From: Phytophthora colocasiae
Lineage: Eukaryota; Oomycota; Peronosporomycetes; Peronosporales; Peronosporaceae
Assembly (NCBI GenBank): GCA_018806915.1
Contig: JAGKQI010000030.1
Location: 32,501 to 96,500 of the forward strand
Length of the DNA: 64,000 nucleotides
Reading direction: 5' to 3'
Below are positions 38,429 to 48,806 of this stretch, in pieces; within the stretch, counting starts at the first letter, position 1, and the number at the start of each line of letters is the position of its first letter. The position numbers and the translations under genes were made by a program. Below the pieces are notes generated by a model. That model was not told the DNA's origin. It saw only the letters and a list, made by a program, of their open reading frames with translations, and did not search any database.

Positions 38429-41400
38429 CTAGAAAGGATTCTCTCTCTTCTTGGACTCCCAATAGAGGTCGATGAGACCAGGGATCTGTTTCAGATTCTC
38501 AACAGGTTCCCATGTGGCCTCCTTCTTGGTCTCGCCTAACCACCAAACCTTGTACTGCGGCTTCCCCTTGTACTTACGGTGGTTAATCACGGCTTCGACC
38601 AGTTGCCCTTCAGTTCCATCGGCTAACACAACCTTGTTCACCTTTTGCCTGCGCTTCGGGTCTTTGCGGTACGGCTTCAACAGTGATGTATGGAAAACTG
38701 GATGCAACTTCAGGTTCTTCGATAATCCCAACTCATACGAGTCTCGAGATACCTTCTTCTGGACCGGGAATGGTCCAATGAACCTCGGAGCTAACTTCTT
38801 CGACTGTGCGTACCCCTTATGACGGATATCCAAATTCTTTCCATCTAGTAGCACCATGTCGCCAATTTTGAAGTCTTGGACAAGTCTGTTCCTGTCGTAA
38901 TAATGCTTCATGCGCTCCTGTGCTTCACTCATACGGTCTTGCGCGACCTTGAGGAAGGCTTCCTGTCGGAGTAGAAACTCTTTTGCTGCTTTCTCCAACT
39001 TCTTAAACTCCGGATCTATCGCGATATCGTCGGGCATATATGGAATATATCCTAGATCCGCTTCAAATGGTGACATGCCAATCGTAGCATGCAATCGCCG
39101 ATTATAGGCGAACTCTGCCAAATGAAGAAACTCATCCCAATCATTCTGGGCTGGGTTGATAACACCTCGGAGACAATCTCCGATAAAACGGTTTGTACGT
39201 TCCGTTTGTCCATCCGTCTGCGGCCTAAATGCCGATGACAGGTTATGCTGCGTTCCCATAGCAGTGATAACAGCCTGCCAAAACTTAGACGTAAATTTGG
39301 AGTCACGATCAGACACAATCGTCTTCGGAAGGCCATGATCTCTTACATAACTCTTCATGAAAACATTCGCAATATCCTCTGCGCTGTCTGTCGTCTGCGT
39401 AGCAATAAACTTTGCACGCTTGGTCAATCGATCCACAATGACCATGATGGCATTCAAACCATCCTTGCTGGGAGGTAGAGACACAATGAAATCCATTGAA
39501 ATGTCGACCCATCTACCTCGTGGTATCTCCAGCGGTTGAAGTAATCCGGGAGGCTTCACCTGCCTCGCTTTGTTGCGCTGACACATTTCACAAGTGTTCA
39601 CATAGCGCTGGATATACTTCATCATCTTCGGCCAATAGTACTTCTCACGTACTGCGACATAGGTCTTGTAATACACTGGGTGGCCTGCCGTTACTGCATC
39701 GTGGTTCTCACAAATGACTCGATTCTTCAGATCTTCGTCATCGGGAATGTACAATCTAGGACTCTCATCTTCACGCGTCTGATAATACAGCACGCCATGA
39801 TCTAGCGAGTAATGCGGAACCTTGTCTCCAAGCTTTAGCTTCTTGACAAGTCCCTGCAAGTCCTTGTTCCACGAGTACATCTTCACTGCGGACTGTGCCA
39901 CGGTCATATTGTTCTCGACCATGGTAGCCACAATTTCACGGTTTTGAGCCGTATCAAGAAGTTCCTTCAGGCTCACTTGCGCTGCCTTATGCTCGAACTC
40001 AGGATTTCTCGACATCGCATCGGCGACTACATTTGTCTCTCCTGGAATCCACTTGAACAGAGGCTGAAACTCCGCAAGTTCGTTGAACCACCGCGCAATG
40101 CGTCGATTCGTCGTCTTCTGCGTGAGAATCATCTCAATGCTCTTGTGATCTGTTTCCACCAGGAATGGTTTGTCGAGAAGATACACGCGCCATGTCTTCA
40201 ACGCATGCACAATAGCGAGTAGTTCCTGTTCGCGAACTGGATAATTCAGTTCTGCTGGCTTCATCTTTCTGCCCGTATAGGCTATTGGATGTTCCAACCC
40301 TCCCTCCTTTTGAAATAAGACTCCCCCAATTGCGAAATTTGAGGCGTCCATCCGAATTCCGAAAGGTTTGGAGAAATCAGGAAGTCTGAGAACCGGAGGT
40401 GATGACAAGCGCTTCTTAAGCTCGTCAAAACAGCGTAATTGGTTCTCATCGAGTTCGATAGCATCACGAGAACGTTTTCCCTTGATACATTCATGCAAAG
40501 GACCTGCAAACTGCGCAAAATCCTTGCAAAATCTCGAAACGTAAACCGTTGTCCCCAGGAAGCTCTCCATTTGCTTCTTGGTCTTGGGGACTGGCCACTC
40601 GGCGATAATCTTCACCTTATCTGGGTCCATACGAACGCCCTTGCGTCCGACGAAGTCGCCTAAGCATGGAATCTCCTCCACGCAGAATTGGCATTTGGAC
40701 AGTTTGATGTAGAGCTTCTGCTCTTCACATCGCTTCAATACCCTGTCCAGTGCTGCGATGTGGTCGTTCACATCTTCACCCTTCGTGTATACGTAGATAT
40801 CATCGAAGTATATCTTCGCCACATCACTCAAATCCCTGAAAACCTTTTGAAGCAGTCGATTAAAGGTTCCTGGGCTACCACTGAGCCCCATGGGTGTGAC
40901 GAGATATTCAAATAGACCATCTGGGGTCGAGAAAGCAGTGAAAGGTATATCTGCTTCTCGTAACTTCACTTGGTAATAACCCCAAAGTAAGTCCATGCAC
41001 GAATACCAATAGCTACCGGCCATCGCATCAAAGGTATCTTCCTTGCGAGGCATAGGAATAGCTGGTAAAATTGTCGCCAAGTTCAGTAGACGATAATCGT
41101 GCACAATACGCCATCCGACTGGTTTCTTCACACAGAAAGTCGGTGCACAAAATGCTGACGTACTCGGTCGAATGATGCCAGCCTGAACCATCTCTTTGGT
41201 CCATTCCTGAATCGTTTTTCTCTGATCAGGACTTTGGCGCCATTGTTTGACCGAAATCGGTTGAGTACCGGGTTTGAGCAAAATCTCGTGCTCAATTCCT
41301 TCCCGTACTGGCGGTGTCTCATTCGGAAGTTCCGTACGGAAAACCGTATCCGCATACTTCAGTAGCGTCTCATACGCCGGATTATCCTTGAGAGCGTCCC

Positions 41401-41611
41401 ATCCTTGACTCTTGAAGCGTTCAGCCTTCTCCGAATCATGCGGATTGATGACAAACACTGCCTCAATATCCTTGTCCCTACGCAACATCTGCTGGAACTG
41501 TTTGGACGAAATAATCTTCGTTCGCCCAAACTGGCCGTTGTGGCCATGCTGCCGATAGTAATTGAAGATCTCACGGGCCTGCGCAACTCTGGCGCGGCGT
41601 TGTCCTGCCAC
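38429..41611 (-). CDS. pol: Gypsy C Pol (RT, RNase H, integrase, chromodomain)
   Basis: 1060 codons without internal stop. Reverse transcriptase with VKKPVGWRIVHDYRLLN and YFDDIYVY (about residue 268), RNase H (RMDASNFAIGGVLF; VETDHKSI), integrase zinc finger (HDAVTAGHPVYY … CEMCQR), catalytic core (SMDFIVSL; SDRDSKFT; QTDGQTERT), and a C-terminal chromodomain (YKVWWLGETKKEATWEPVENL). The open frame overlaps the gag-protease frame by 253 nt. The natural Gag-Pro-Pol junction seems to need a single frame change near 41630, either programmed or a mutation. Confidence 0.92.
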   Translation of the reverse strand: MAGQRRARVAQAREIFNYYRQHGHNGQFGRTKIISSKQFQQMLRRDKDIEAVFVINPHDSEKAERFKSQGWDALKDNPAYETLLKYADTVFRTELPNETPPVREGIEHEILLKPGTQPISVKQWRQSPDQRKTIQEWTKEMVQAGIIRPSTSAFCAPTFCVKKPVGWRIVHDYRLLNLATILPAIPMPRKEDTFDAMAGSYWYSCMDLLWGYYQVKLREADIPFTAFSTPDGLFEYLVTPMGLSGSPGTFNRLLQKVFRDLSDVAKIYFDDIYVYTKGEDVNDHIAALDRVLKRCEEQKLYIKLSKCQFCVEEIPCLGDFVGRKGVRMDPDKVKIIAEWPVPKTKKQMESFLGTTVYVSRFCKDFAQFAGPLHECIKGKRSRDAIELDENQLRCFDELKKRLSSPPVLRLPDFSKPFGIRMDASNFAIGGVLFQKEGGLEHPIAYTGRKMKPAELNYPVREQELLAIVHALKTWRVYLLDKPFLVETDHKSIEMILTQKTTNRRIARWFNELAEFQPLFKWIPGETNVVADAMSRNPEFEHKAAQVSLKELLDTAQNREIVATMVENNMTVAQSAVKMYSWNKDLQGLVKKLKLGDKVPHYSLDHGVLYYQTREDESPRLYIPDDEDLKNRVICENHDAVTAGHPVYYKTYVAVREKYYWPKMMKYIQRYVNTCEMCQRNKARQVKPPGLLQPLEIPRGRWVDISMDFIVSLPPSKDGLNAIMVIVDRLTKRAKFIATQTTDSAEDIANVFMKSYVRDHGLPKTIVSDRDSKFTSKFWQAVITAMGTQHNLSSAFRPQTDGQTERTNRFIGDCLRGVINPAQNDWDEFLHLAEFAYNRRLHATIGMSPFEADLGYIPYMPDDIAIDPEFKKLEKAAKEFLLRQEAFLKVAQDRMSEAQERMKHYYDRNRLVQDFKIGDMVLLDGKNLDIRHKGYAQSKKLAPRFIGPFPVQKKVSRDSYELGLSKNLKLHPVFHTSLLKPYRKDPKRRQKVNKVVLADGTEGQLVEAVINHRKYKGKPQYKVWWLGETKKEATWEPVENLKQIPGLIDLYWESKKRENPF

Positions 41612-41624
41612 CCAACGGGCTGGA

Positions 41625-43278
41625 CGAGTCTTCGGCTTGATCTCAACTTCACAGTCTGCGTGTTCTCCACCTTGATGCGAGGTGCAATCTGTCCAGTATT
41701 CCAGTCGATATCAGGGTTCTGCTCCCGCAGCCACATCATGCCCAAAACAACATCCTTTCCTTCAGGAACTGGCATGACTTGGAATGTTCCCGTTGTCAAA
41801 GGAAACCCTGGTAGCTGCAGAGACATCTCTACAGTCCGACGTGGACGATGCACAACTTGATCATAACCGAGATCAACTTGCATCATGTCACCTTCAGTGA
41901 CATCCAACTCAAGCTTCTTCACCAACTCCTCAGTTACGCCATTCAGGCTACTGCCGTTGTCGATGAATATCGTGACGGGTCTCTCTTGGTCATCCGTCTT
42001 GAATGCTCGAGCTTCAGCCTCTAGGATCGCATACACTGCGCCCTGCATGTACCGATTTGCTTCAGTACGTTTTGGCTGAGTACAATCTGGAGAAATGTGG
42101 CCAAACTTGCCACAGTTTCTGCACGTAGCTGTCTTTTTCCAATCATCGCTCTTGCCTTTCTTCTTGTCGGAGCTCTTTGAATTCTGCTTCGACTTAGACG
42201 CACGATGCCCCGAGCTTGACGATCCTTGCGAACCTTTCGCAGGAGCTCTAGGGGGTTTTCCCGAGTAGTGCGCAAACTCAAAATTCGACGCAATCTCAAT
42301 GGCATCTTGCAGTGTTGAAGGACTCTCTTCCTTGATCTTCCTCGCTGTCTCCTCTCGCAAACCGTTCTGAAAGAAGAAACGCTTCTCCAACTCGCTGATA
42401 GACAACTCTGTCTGTGATAGCAAGTCTTGAAACTTCGAGACGTAATCATGGATGGTCTCATTCTGTTTGAGACGAAACATCCTCTCGCGAAGATCATATT
42501 CGAAGTCCTTCGGCCTGAAACGAGTGCGAAGTCTTCCCTTGAAGAGCGACCACGTGGGCTGTACGTTCGTACCCTCACACTCTGCGATAAATGCGCGATA
42601 CCAATTCAACACTGACTTGCCTAAGTTGCTGGAGATCATCGTCACAAAATCCGATGTATCTGCCTCCATCAACTCGCGTCTGCTTGCGTAATACTGCTCG
42701 GTGGCGAAGATCCATAACTCAATATCTTCGCCGTATTTGCTTTCATACATAGGCGGATCCTTCTTTCTTTGCTCACCCCTGGACGCAACTAGATATTCGA
42801 ATCTTGCGTTGGCCTGCTGCATCTGTGCTTGCAACTGGGTTTGCATCTGGGATTGGTATGACTGTTGCTGCTGCGTTAAGTAAACTAACAGCTGTTGCAT
42901 CGACATCGTGTCTGATGCTGCGCCTGCTTGTCCCGACGACGTATTCGTAGCTTGCGGTTGGCCCCATGGGTCAGGAGCCGTCCTAGCCGTTGCTTGCGGT
43001 TGGCCCTGTGGATCAGGAGCCGTCCTAGCCGTTGCTTGCGGTTGGCCCTGTGGATCAGGAGCCGTCCTAGCGGTTGCTTGCGGTTGGCTCTGTGGAATTG
43101 GAGCCGTCCTAGCGGTAGCCTGTGTTTGGCCCTGGTGTGAATCAGGTACCGTCCTGGCTGTTGCCTGCGGTTGGCTCTGGTGTGAATCAGGAGCCGTCCT
43201 GGCAGTCGTTCGAGGCGTTCTACGCGGACGCGGGTTTGGAGAGTCGCGCTCACTCGATCTACCACGTGTAGTTGACAT
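41625..43278 (-). CDS. gag: Gypsy C Gag-protease
   Basis: The open frame runs 43278-41359, but homology passes to the pol frame near 41630, so its last ~90 codons are probably not native. N-terminus: Pro/Gln/Thr-rich repeats (42940-43215), then a Gln-rich helix (QQLLVYLTQQQQSYQSQMQ), retrotransposon gag domain (WIFATEQYY … FRPKDFEYDLRERMFRLKQ), CCHC knuckle (CRNCGKFGHISPDC), and protease. The protease motif is TIFIDNGSSLNG, Asp-Asn-Gly instead of the usual Asp-Thr/Ser-Gly, with VVLGMMWLREQNP as the second strand. Confidence 0.88.
42940..43215 (-). repeat. Gag N-terminal tandem repeats
   Basis: Six units of 42-48 bp encode variants of ATARTAPDPQGQPQ. The two central units (AGCCGTCCTAGC blocks near 42980-43080 on the plus strand) are nearly identical, so the array is still changing length. 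Confidence 0.85.
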
Positions 43279-43356
43279 TTCGAGTGGACTTTTCGTAGCA
43301 CGAACTCAATCCAATAAAACCCAAAAACCCAATGAAAAGAAGGAGAAAACCTTTCT

Positions 43357-43722
43357 TTAGTTACGACTACTGCTTACTTCGCGATCTAGCTTGATCGTAG
43401 TGATGTCTTCAAGATGTCCGAGCTCGACGAAAATCTCGTTAAGTAAGCCCTTGACTCTCTCTGCAACCGCGTCGCCCTCAATACGATTTGTCAGTTTCTT
43501 GAAACGACGGGTAATGCGACGAGACTTCTTGATATTCTTAAGCAGATCCTCTTGAAGCTTAGAGAACTTCTCAGCGTCGTAAGGGTAGTCGAAAAGACTC
43601 GTATCAGGAAGAGGAGCTCGTCTCACAACTTTGACGACAGGTGGTTTCGAACTGTCTGTCAAGTTGAGCTCACGACTCTTCCTTTTACGACTCTTGTTGT
43701 GGCTCGGTTTGTACCGACCCAT
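43357..43722 (-). CDS. small pre-gag ORF of Gypsy C, unknown
   Basis: 121 codons from ATG 43722, between the 5' LTR and gag. Very basic N-terminus (SHNKSRKRKSREL) and a helical Lys/Arg-rich middle (NIKKSRRITRRFKKLTNRI) with an acidic C-terminus (FVELGHLEDITTIK). No domain recognised; it could be a nucleic-acid-binding accessory protein or a captured sequence. It is not an obvious fragment of gag or pol. Real expression is unproven. Confidence 0.45.
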   Translation of the reverse strand: MGRYKPSHNKSRKRKSRELNLTDSSKPPVVKVVRRAPLPDTSLFDYPYDAEKFSKLQEDLLKNIKKSRRITRRFKKLTNRIEGDAVAERVKGLLNEIFVELGHLEDITTIKLDREVSSSRN

Positions 43723-43851
43723 AAACCAAAAGAAAGGGTAAATTGGAAGCTACCGGGGAGCGATGGAAATAAAAGCTGCACTTAAGAGCGTTCCAAGCAC
43801 TGAACCGGCTTCTAGTAGCGACCAAAGAGTTACGTGCACTAGTTACTAGTT

Positions 43852-44192
43852 ACAGAGCTCTCTCAAAAATCCAGTAGAGTGTATCCTAGAGCCTATCTTT
43901 TTCTATCTTCTGATTTGGCTATCTACCAATGATTTTCCTATAAACTTCCACGTAGCAATGTTGACTTGACTCCTGGGCGTCCCATAATCAAGCTTCGAGA
44001 ACCTTCTCGAATTTCAGCCAATGAGACTCTCTCATTGTCTCAGCTGAATGGCGTAAACCACAATGGCCTATTAACATAATCTAGTTTTAGCCAATCACAA
44101 AGTGGCTACATGTAGAGATATGTAGATTGCACTACAGTGCATCAACTTGCACTTCAATGCTGACGGAGTGCTATCGACAGCATTCTGTCACA
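43852..44192 (-). repeat. Gypsy C 5' LTR (shortened)
   Basis: 341 bp matching 38060-38400 with three differences near 43899, 44073 and 44186. The last ~169 bp of the LTR, present in the 3' copy, are missing, and no clear primer binding site follows, so a deletion has removed the LTR end and perhaps the primer site. Confidence 0.8.
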
Positions 44193-44197
44193 AATTC
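44193..44197. repeat. Gypsy C target-site duplication, right
   Basis: AATTC, identical to 37886-37890. Confidence 0.85.
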
Positions 44198-45964
44198 ACC
44201 CAAAAACCTCGGAAATGCCACCCCACCGACGCCCCCAGCATGACTTGCCAACACGATGGCAGCTGTAGTTAACGCTTCGAGAAATTGTCCGTCGTTCGAG
44301 CGTTGCTCGGTGTTGTCATAGTGAATTATAGGTTGAATCTTCGACATCACTGTACACAAAGACTTCTCGAATGGACGAAATAATAAGCCCCCCGTCATCG
44401 TCAAGTGCAGCAGAATATCTTCCTCTGGAGGCGGCAGCACACAACGGAACTCCCAGGATTCATTGTCCTTCCGCAGTCCTAGATCTTCGTCTAGCTGCAG
44501 CTCGAAGGCAGATTGTTCAACAAGACGGGCGAAATGGCCGTCGATGATGTTCACCTTGTTTTCCACTATGCGATAACTGGTGCACAGCAACAAACACACC
44601 TGGCCTATCTCAAACTCTTTGGCCCGCTTTTTCAGAAAACTAATTCGCGATGCCAGAATCTTCACCATCGCATTTAAGTAGTTGTTTAAGTCGCAGCCGT
44701 CAATGTACGGGTTATCTTGCATATACTTGAGAGCAATCTGAGCAAAGAGCGGTCGGCTACGCCTTAATATTTCCATGAGCAGTTTGGGTATGCCAGAGCC
44801 ACCGTTAACACTTGCGCCAGGAAAGGACGGAAACACCACACACCAGAGACATGACCCATTTTCTCTAGATCGATCGCTTGTCACGAGTAGATTTCGAGCA
44901 GTCCCATTCGTAGAGCTGACCACAACAGCTAGACCAAACGAGCGAAACACGTTTCTCATCATACGAAGAGCATTTTCAAGCTTCAGCTGGGCTTTGTCAT
45001 CAAGATTCGTTCCAAAGTGTCCTACACGCGGAAATTCATCCAGGAAGAAAACGAAAGGCTTCGTGCAACTCTCTTTACGACGCTTGAGCTCATCTAAAAC
45101 GTGTGCGCGCTCAGTTGTTCCGGAGAATCGGTCTTTTCCTTGTAGTGCGGCCAGAATGAAGCCGTACAGGGAAAGTGTCTGCATGGTACAAATTTGACCA
45201 ACAGAGCCCAACGGTACACCTTCTTTAAGTGTTTTCTTCTGCATGGCTTCCCAGTCCTTCTTGACACACTCTTGGAACGTCCCTGAACGCGTTCCATAGG
45301 CGCTATACACGGTTTGCTCGCGGTCACCGGGGTCTCCGCACACAATGTAGAACACATCGCACTCCCCTCTGGTATTCAAGTTGAACGCCATTTGCGTCTT
45401 GCCTGTGCCAGATGAATTCTCCAACACGACAAATGGAGAAGCTCCACTGTTATCTTTCGCTTTCGCATCCACACTCACGAGGTATTTCGAAAGGGATCGA
45501 ACTTTCTCGTTCTCTTTGAGACGCTCGGCAATTTCCATGTATGAAATAGTTGTTTCTGCGTATTGTTCGTTAATGCCAATAAAAAACACGTTCGGAAGCA
45601 CCGCCGACACCTCCGTTACCACCACCAGCACGTGAACTTGGAACTGATCTTGTTCGCGGAGCTCTCTGACATATTTTTTAAGAGGCTGCATCGATTCCAT
45701 CTTCATGAGCTTTGTGTTCAAGTGTTGAGCGTGTCCATCTATATTGAGAGCCACAGATGCCGCGCCAGCCTCGTTTAGCTCTAGCCATGCGCCGTCCTCC
45801 GTCTTCGCCAGGAAGAGCTGCAGGTCCTTGGCGTCACATGTGATCGTCTGCGAGTTCTCCGCCTTGATCTCCCTCTTCAACGCGGACACCGAAGCGTCTT
45901 CAGCGATGTCCACCTCGAACGCGCTGCCCGCCGCACCAACGATCGCACAGAACAGCTTCACCAT
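44193..45964 (-). pseudogene. Crinkler CRN-2, 5' half (header + NTPase)
   Basis: About 590 codons from ATG 45964. Residues 1-116 are a canonical Crinkler header: [10 protein letters not shown] start, LQLFLAK at 48-54 and HVLVVV at 111-116. A P-loop NTPase follows, with [12 protein letters not shown] (about 183-194) and a Walker-B-like FVFFLDEFP (about 305). The last seven codons of the open frame (44171-44191) come from the Gypsy C LTR. The natural continuation is the nuclease-like/kinase half at 36333-37885, in the same frame. The first half itself has no stop, so a truncated header-NTPase protein could still be made. Confidence 0.87.
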
Positions 45965-46084
45965 CTTTCCTCGATTCTGGAATGGAGGGAGAATTTCCGA
46001 GCGTATTTAAGCGGAGATGAAGGCGTGTCACGAGACGCACATTTATTATAATTGTAAGTAGGCGCCCACCCAGGAAGCTGCTGT
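45965..46084. other. upstream region of CRN-2
   Basis: Short upstream stretch with a TATTTAAG word about 40 bp before the start codon (near 46003); no other signal recognised. Confidence 0.35.
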
Positions 46085-47118
46085 AGCTGACAAGCAAAAG
46101 CTCAAGCAGCTGCTCATGCCGACACCCAAGCTGCTGCTCAAGCCGCCTACGCCAATTGCAAAGTTGAGACCTTATCTGAGGCCCAGACTACTGCCGATCA
46201 CACTTCTCAGTCACCTGAGATCCAAGACATTTCCTGTGCTGGGCAAGGCTTCAACTATGGTGGGGACAATGCCATCGTCCCGCTGGCCACGTCACAGACG
46301 CCAGTTTTTGAGCTCTCCCCAACCGCAACCCTACATGTGATGAATCTGGCCCAACACTTTATTGCTCAGACCCAGACACTTGCTGCAGAGTAAGCCATGT
46401 TCCAGCATCGCCAACGAGGGGAAACGCACACACAAAACGCGGAACTGATGGCTGTCCAAGCTTCAACGGGGACAAGGGTGCAGCAGCTCAATGAACAACA
46501 CCAATCAGCTTCGTGAAGCACTGTCTACAACGCATAATGAGCTAGCGTGTCAATTCCAGAGAATGTAGGTGCTGGAAGGTGAGCGGGCCATCAAGATCAA
46601 GAAATTCGTTAGCAAGAAACTGGGTGAAGCTCCACAAAAAGAGCACCAGTCGAGGGAAGTGGTTGGCGCAAAGACAGACACCGCTCAGCGACTTTTGGCC
46701 GAGTTCAAGCAAACTATTGCCAATAGCCAAGCGGCTTTCGCTACTCACATTCGCCAGGTCGTTACAGATGAGTTGGCCACTCTGTAGCATGATACTTGAA
46801 CTCTGGCGCAAATAAGAGAGTGGTGGAGGAAGCAGTAGCCGTTGCTATTGCCGACTTAAAAAAATTAATCAGTGCAGAGCTCCACCGCACCCGCAGCGAA
46901 ATTCAACGCGAAATTTCGACTAGAATGGAGGGACCGGTCCGACACCTAGTTTTAGAGCTGATAACACGGCGGCACGTCAACTGGAATCTCGCGTGCAGGG
47001 CCTGGTGACAGATACACAATCGGAAATGAACCTGCAACTTCAGCGCCATGCCGATGCAACGTCCGTTCTGCGTGAGGAGCTACGGAAGCAGCAAACGCGC
47101 AGGCACCAGTCGAATTGT
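46085..47118 (+). pseudogene. decayed coding sequence, unknown
   Basis: The sequence shows coding-like periodicity with Ala/Gln-rich and coiled-coil-like stretches in shifting frames. Examples are QAAAHADTQAAAQAA near 46105, KFVSKKLGEAPQKEHQ near 46606, and VEEAVAVAIADLKKLISAEL near 46823. Multiple stops and frameshifts separate them. No family recognised; a degraded coiled-coil gene is the best guess. Confidence 0.35.
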
Positions 47119-48440
47119 GTTGACGAAGCACTGCTAAAGACTACTGTCAAGTCATGAGCTAGAAGAAAAGGAACAACCGTCAAGCACAGTCTCGGTAGGC
47201 GATAAAGAACATGCAAAGCAGCTCAATGCCACACTTGAGCGCTGTATCTGTGTTGCAGCTACGACGGTCAGCAACACGATCAACGGTGGAATGTGTAGCA
47301 CAACTACACCCCTGCTCAGACGTGGCCGATGAAGCATTGCTAAAGACTACCATCAAGGAATCGACGAGCATTGTTGAGGCCTGCGCGAACCTCCAGGACC
47401 AGTCGCAGCCGCTGATCGCCCTTCTTATCTCGCTCCTTGACCACGAAGGCCAACAGATCGGAAAGTTGGCTCTGGAGCTGTACGCGCAACGTGTGTACCG
47501 CCCGTACCTCATTGAGTCGATGGAGACGATGAGCTTCAACAACATCTTCGCCAAGACGTTCCAGTTCAAGTCCCGGTTGTCGACGCGCTGGCCGGTGTCG
47601 CCCTGCCGAGAGTTACGACGACCTGGCCAGCTGCTGCGCCGCAACAGCTCAGCTAGCTTGCTGGACAGTAAACACAACTCGGAGGAGAGCAATGACGATC
47701 AGGAGACTGTCGACAAGCCGCTGCCCAAGCCGGTTGAGAGCTACCAGAAGATCTCCCCGGACTTCGAGCGTCACAGACGTGATGTCTCTGTTCCCGCTGG
47801 CGAAGAAGACACTGTCGGTGCGTAAGGACCCTCTTGTGGATGTGCTGCACGTTATTCTGGTGGACGAGCACTCAGAGAAAGCGAACCTGCTAGAGCAGGC
47901 TGAGGCGTACCTCAAGTCCGTATACCAGAGCCTCCGCTCACACAACACCCGCCGTTTCACCTTCTCTGTGTGGCCGCAAAACATCGAGAACATCTCGGCC
48001 ACAACGCTGACATGGCGCTGTACCCGAACATCTACACGTTCCCCGGCCGCCTGAACTACAGTGAGGGCAAGATCGTCCGCCACATGGAGACCCCACTCGC
48101 CTACAAGCTGGAGCTGCGTCGCCTGCAGAACTACCGCGTCACGTCGTTGGCGTCGGAGAACAAGAACGTGCATTTGTACCTACCTGGCCAAGATGAAGGA
48201 GTCTGACTCGCAAATTGTGACCGACCGCTTCCAGCGCACCTTCGTGCGCGCAGTGATGCGTCACCTTGACCACGACGGCAGTGGCTCACGCTCACAGTAC
48301 GACGCGTACCCGGACCCTGAGCGCTCGCTCGTTGATGCTCCGAACGCTCTGGAGGTGAACTTGGCCCACCCGCTCGTCAAGAAGTCGTCGCTGCCAACTG
48401 TGCCGTGTCGCGCTTGCGAAGTACTTGTACTGCGTTGCTT
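47119..48440 (+). pseudogene. acetyl-CoA carboxylase fragment (central region)
   Basis: Pieces of the eukaryotic acetyl-CoA carboxylase central region in changing frames: LALELYAQRVYRPYLIESME (about 47466), DPLVDVLHVILVDEHSEKAN (about 47829), FTFPGRLNYSEGKIVRHME-type stretch (about 48030), LAYKLELRRLQNYRV (about 48097), and IVTDRFQRTFVRAVMRHLDH (about 48215). The biotin-carboxylase and carboxyltransferase parts are absent. A short piece (GAAGCA(C/T)TGCTAAAGACTAC) occurs twice, at about 47125 and 47330, so the left edge is duplicated. Several frameshifts; a dead gene fragment. The parent enzyme makes malonyl-CoA for fatty-acid synthesis. Confidence 0.72.
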
Positions 48441-48806
48441 GCTTGCAGGTAAATGCAAAAGTGAGTATTGATCAGTTAAGCTCTTCAGCGTCCTTCGCTA
48501 GCTGCTCATGGAGGGTTTCCTCCATTGACTATCCCAAGATCTAAACTCTACTGCTTGTCCATAGCATAGATGTAGTTTCTACTACACCTAACGTCCTGCC
48601 GTTCATGTTCCAGTAAATGCTGTCCAGTGCTCATGAGTAAGCCTCCTCCAAGCATCGTGCGTCTCCACACCGCGGAAACCAAAGGGGATCTGCTGCCAGA
48701 GTTCATCCATGTAGCCAGAGTCCTGAATATCACCACACTACCCTCCAAGGACTCTAAAGCTTGTCCAATCCAAATGCATACGTGTAGGCCTCTTTGTCGT
48801 CAAAAG
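48441..48806. other. nothing recognised
   Basis: Between the carboxylase fragment and the end of Gypsy D's integrase frame. It may be the 3' untranslated part of D; no LTR pair is present to confirm it. Confidence 0.4.

Larger units (their letters stand above)
37891..44192 (-). mobile_element. Gypsy C, Ty3/Gypsy LTR retrotransposon
   Basis: Element in minus orientation inserted in the CRN-2 gene, flanked by AATTC on both sides. 5' LTR at 43852-44192 (shortened), a small ORF (43357-43722), gag with protease, pol with chromodomain, purine-rich tract, 3' LTR 37891-38400. The shared 341 bp of the two LTRs differ at three sites that I can see, so insertion is fairly recent. Coding regions are largely open. 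Confidence 0.92.

Noticed and set aside
42908..43360. 150-codon plus-strand Gly/Cys/Trp frame
   Set aside because: Antisense of the Gag N-terminal tandem repeats.
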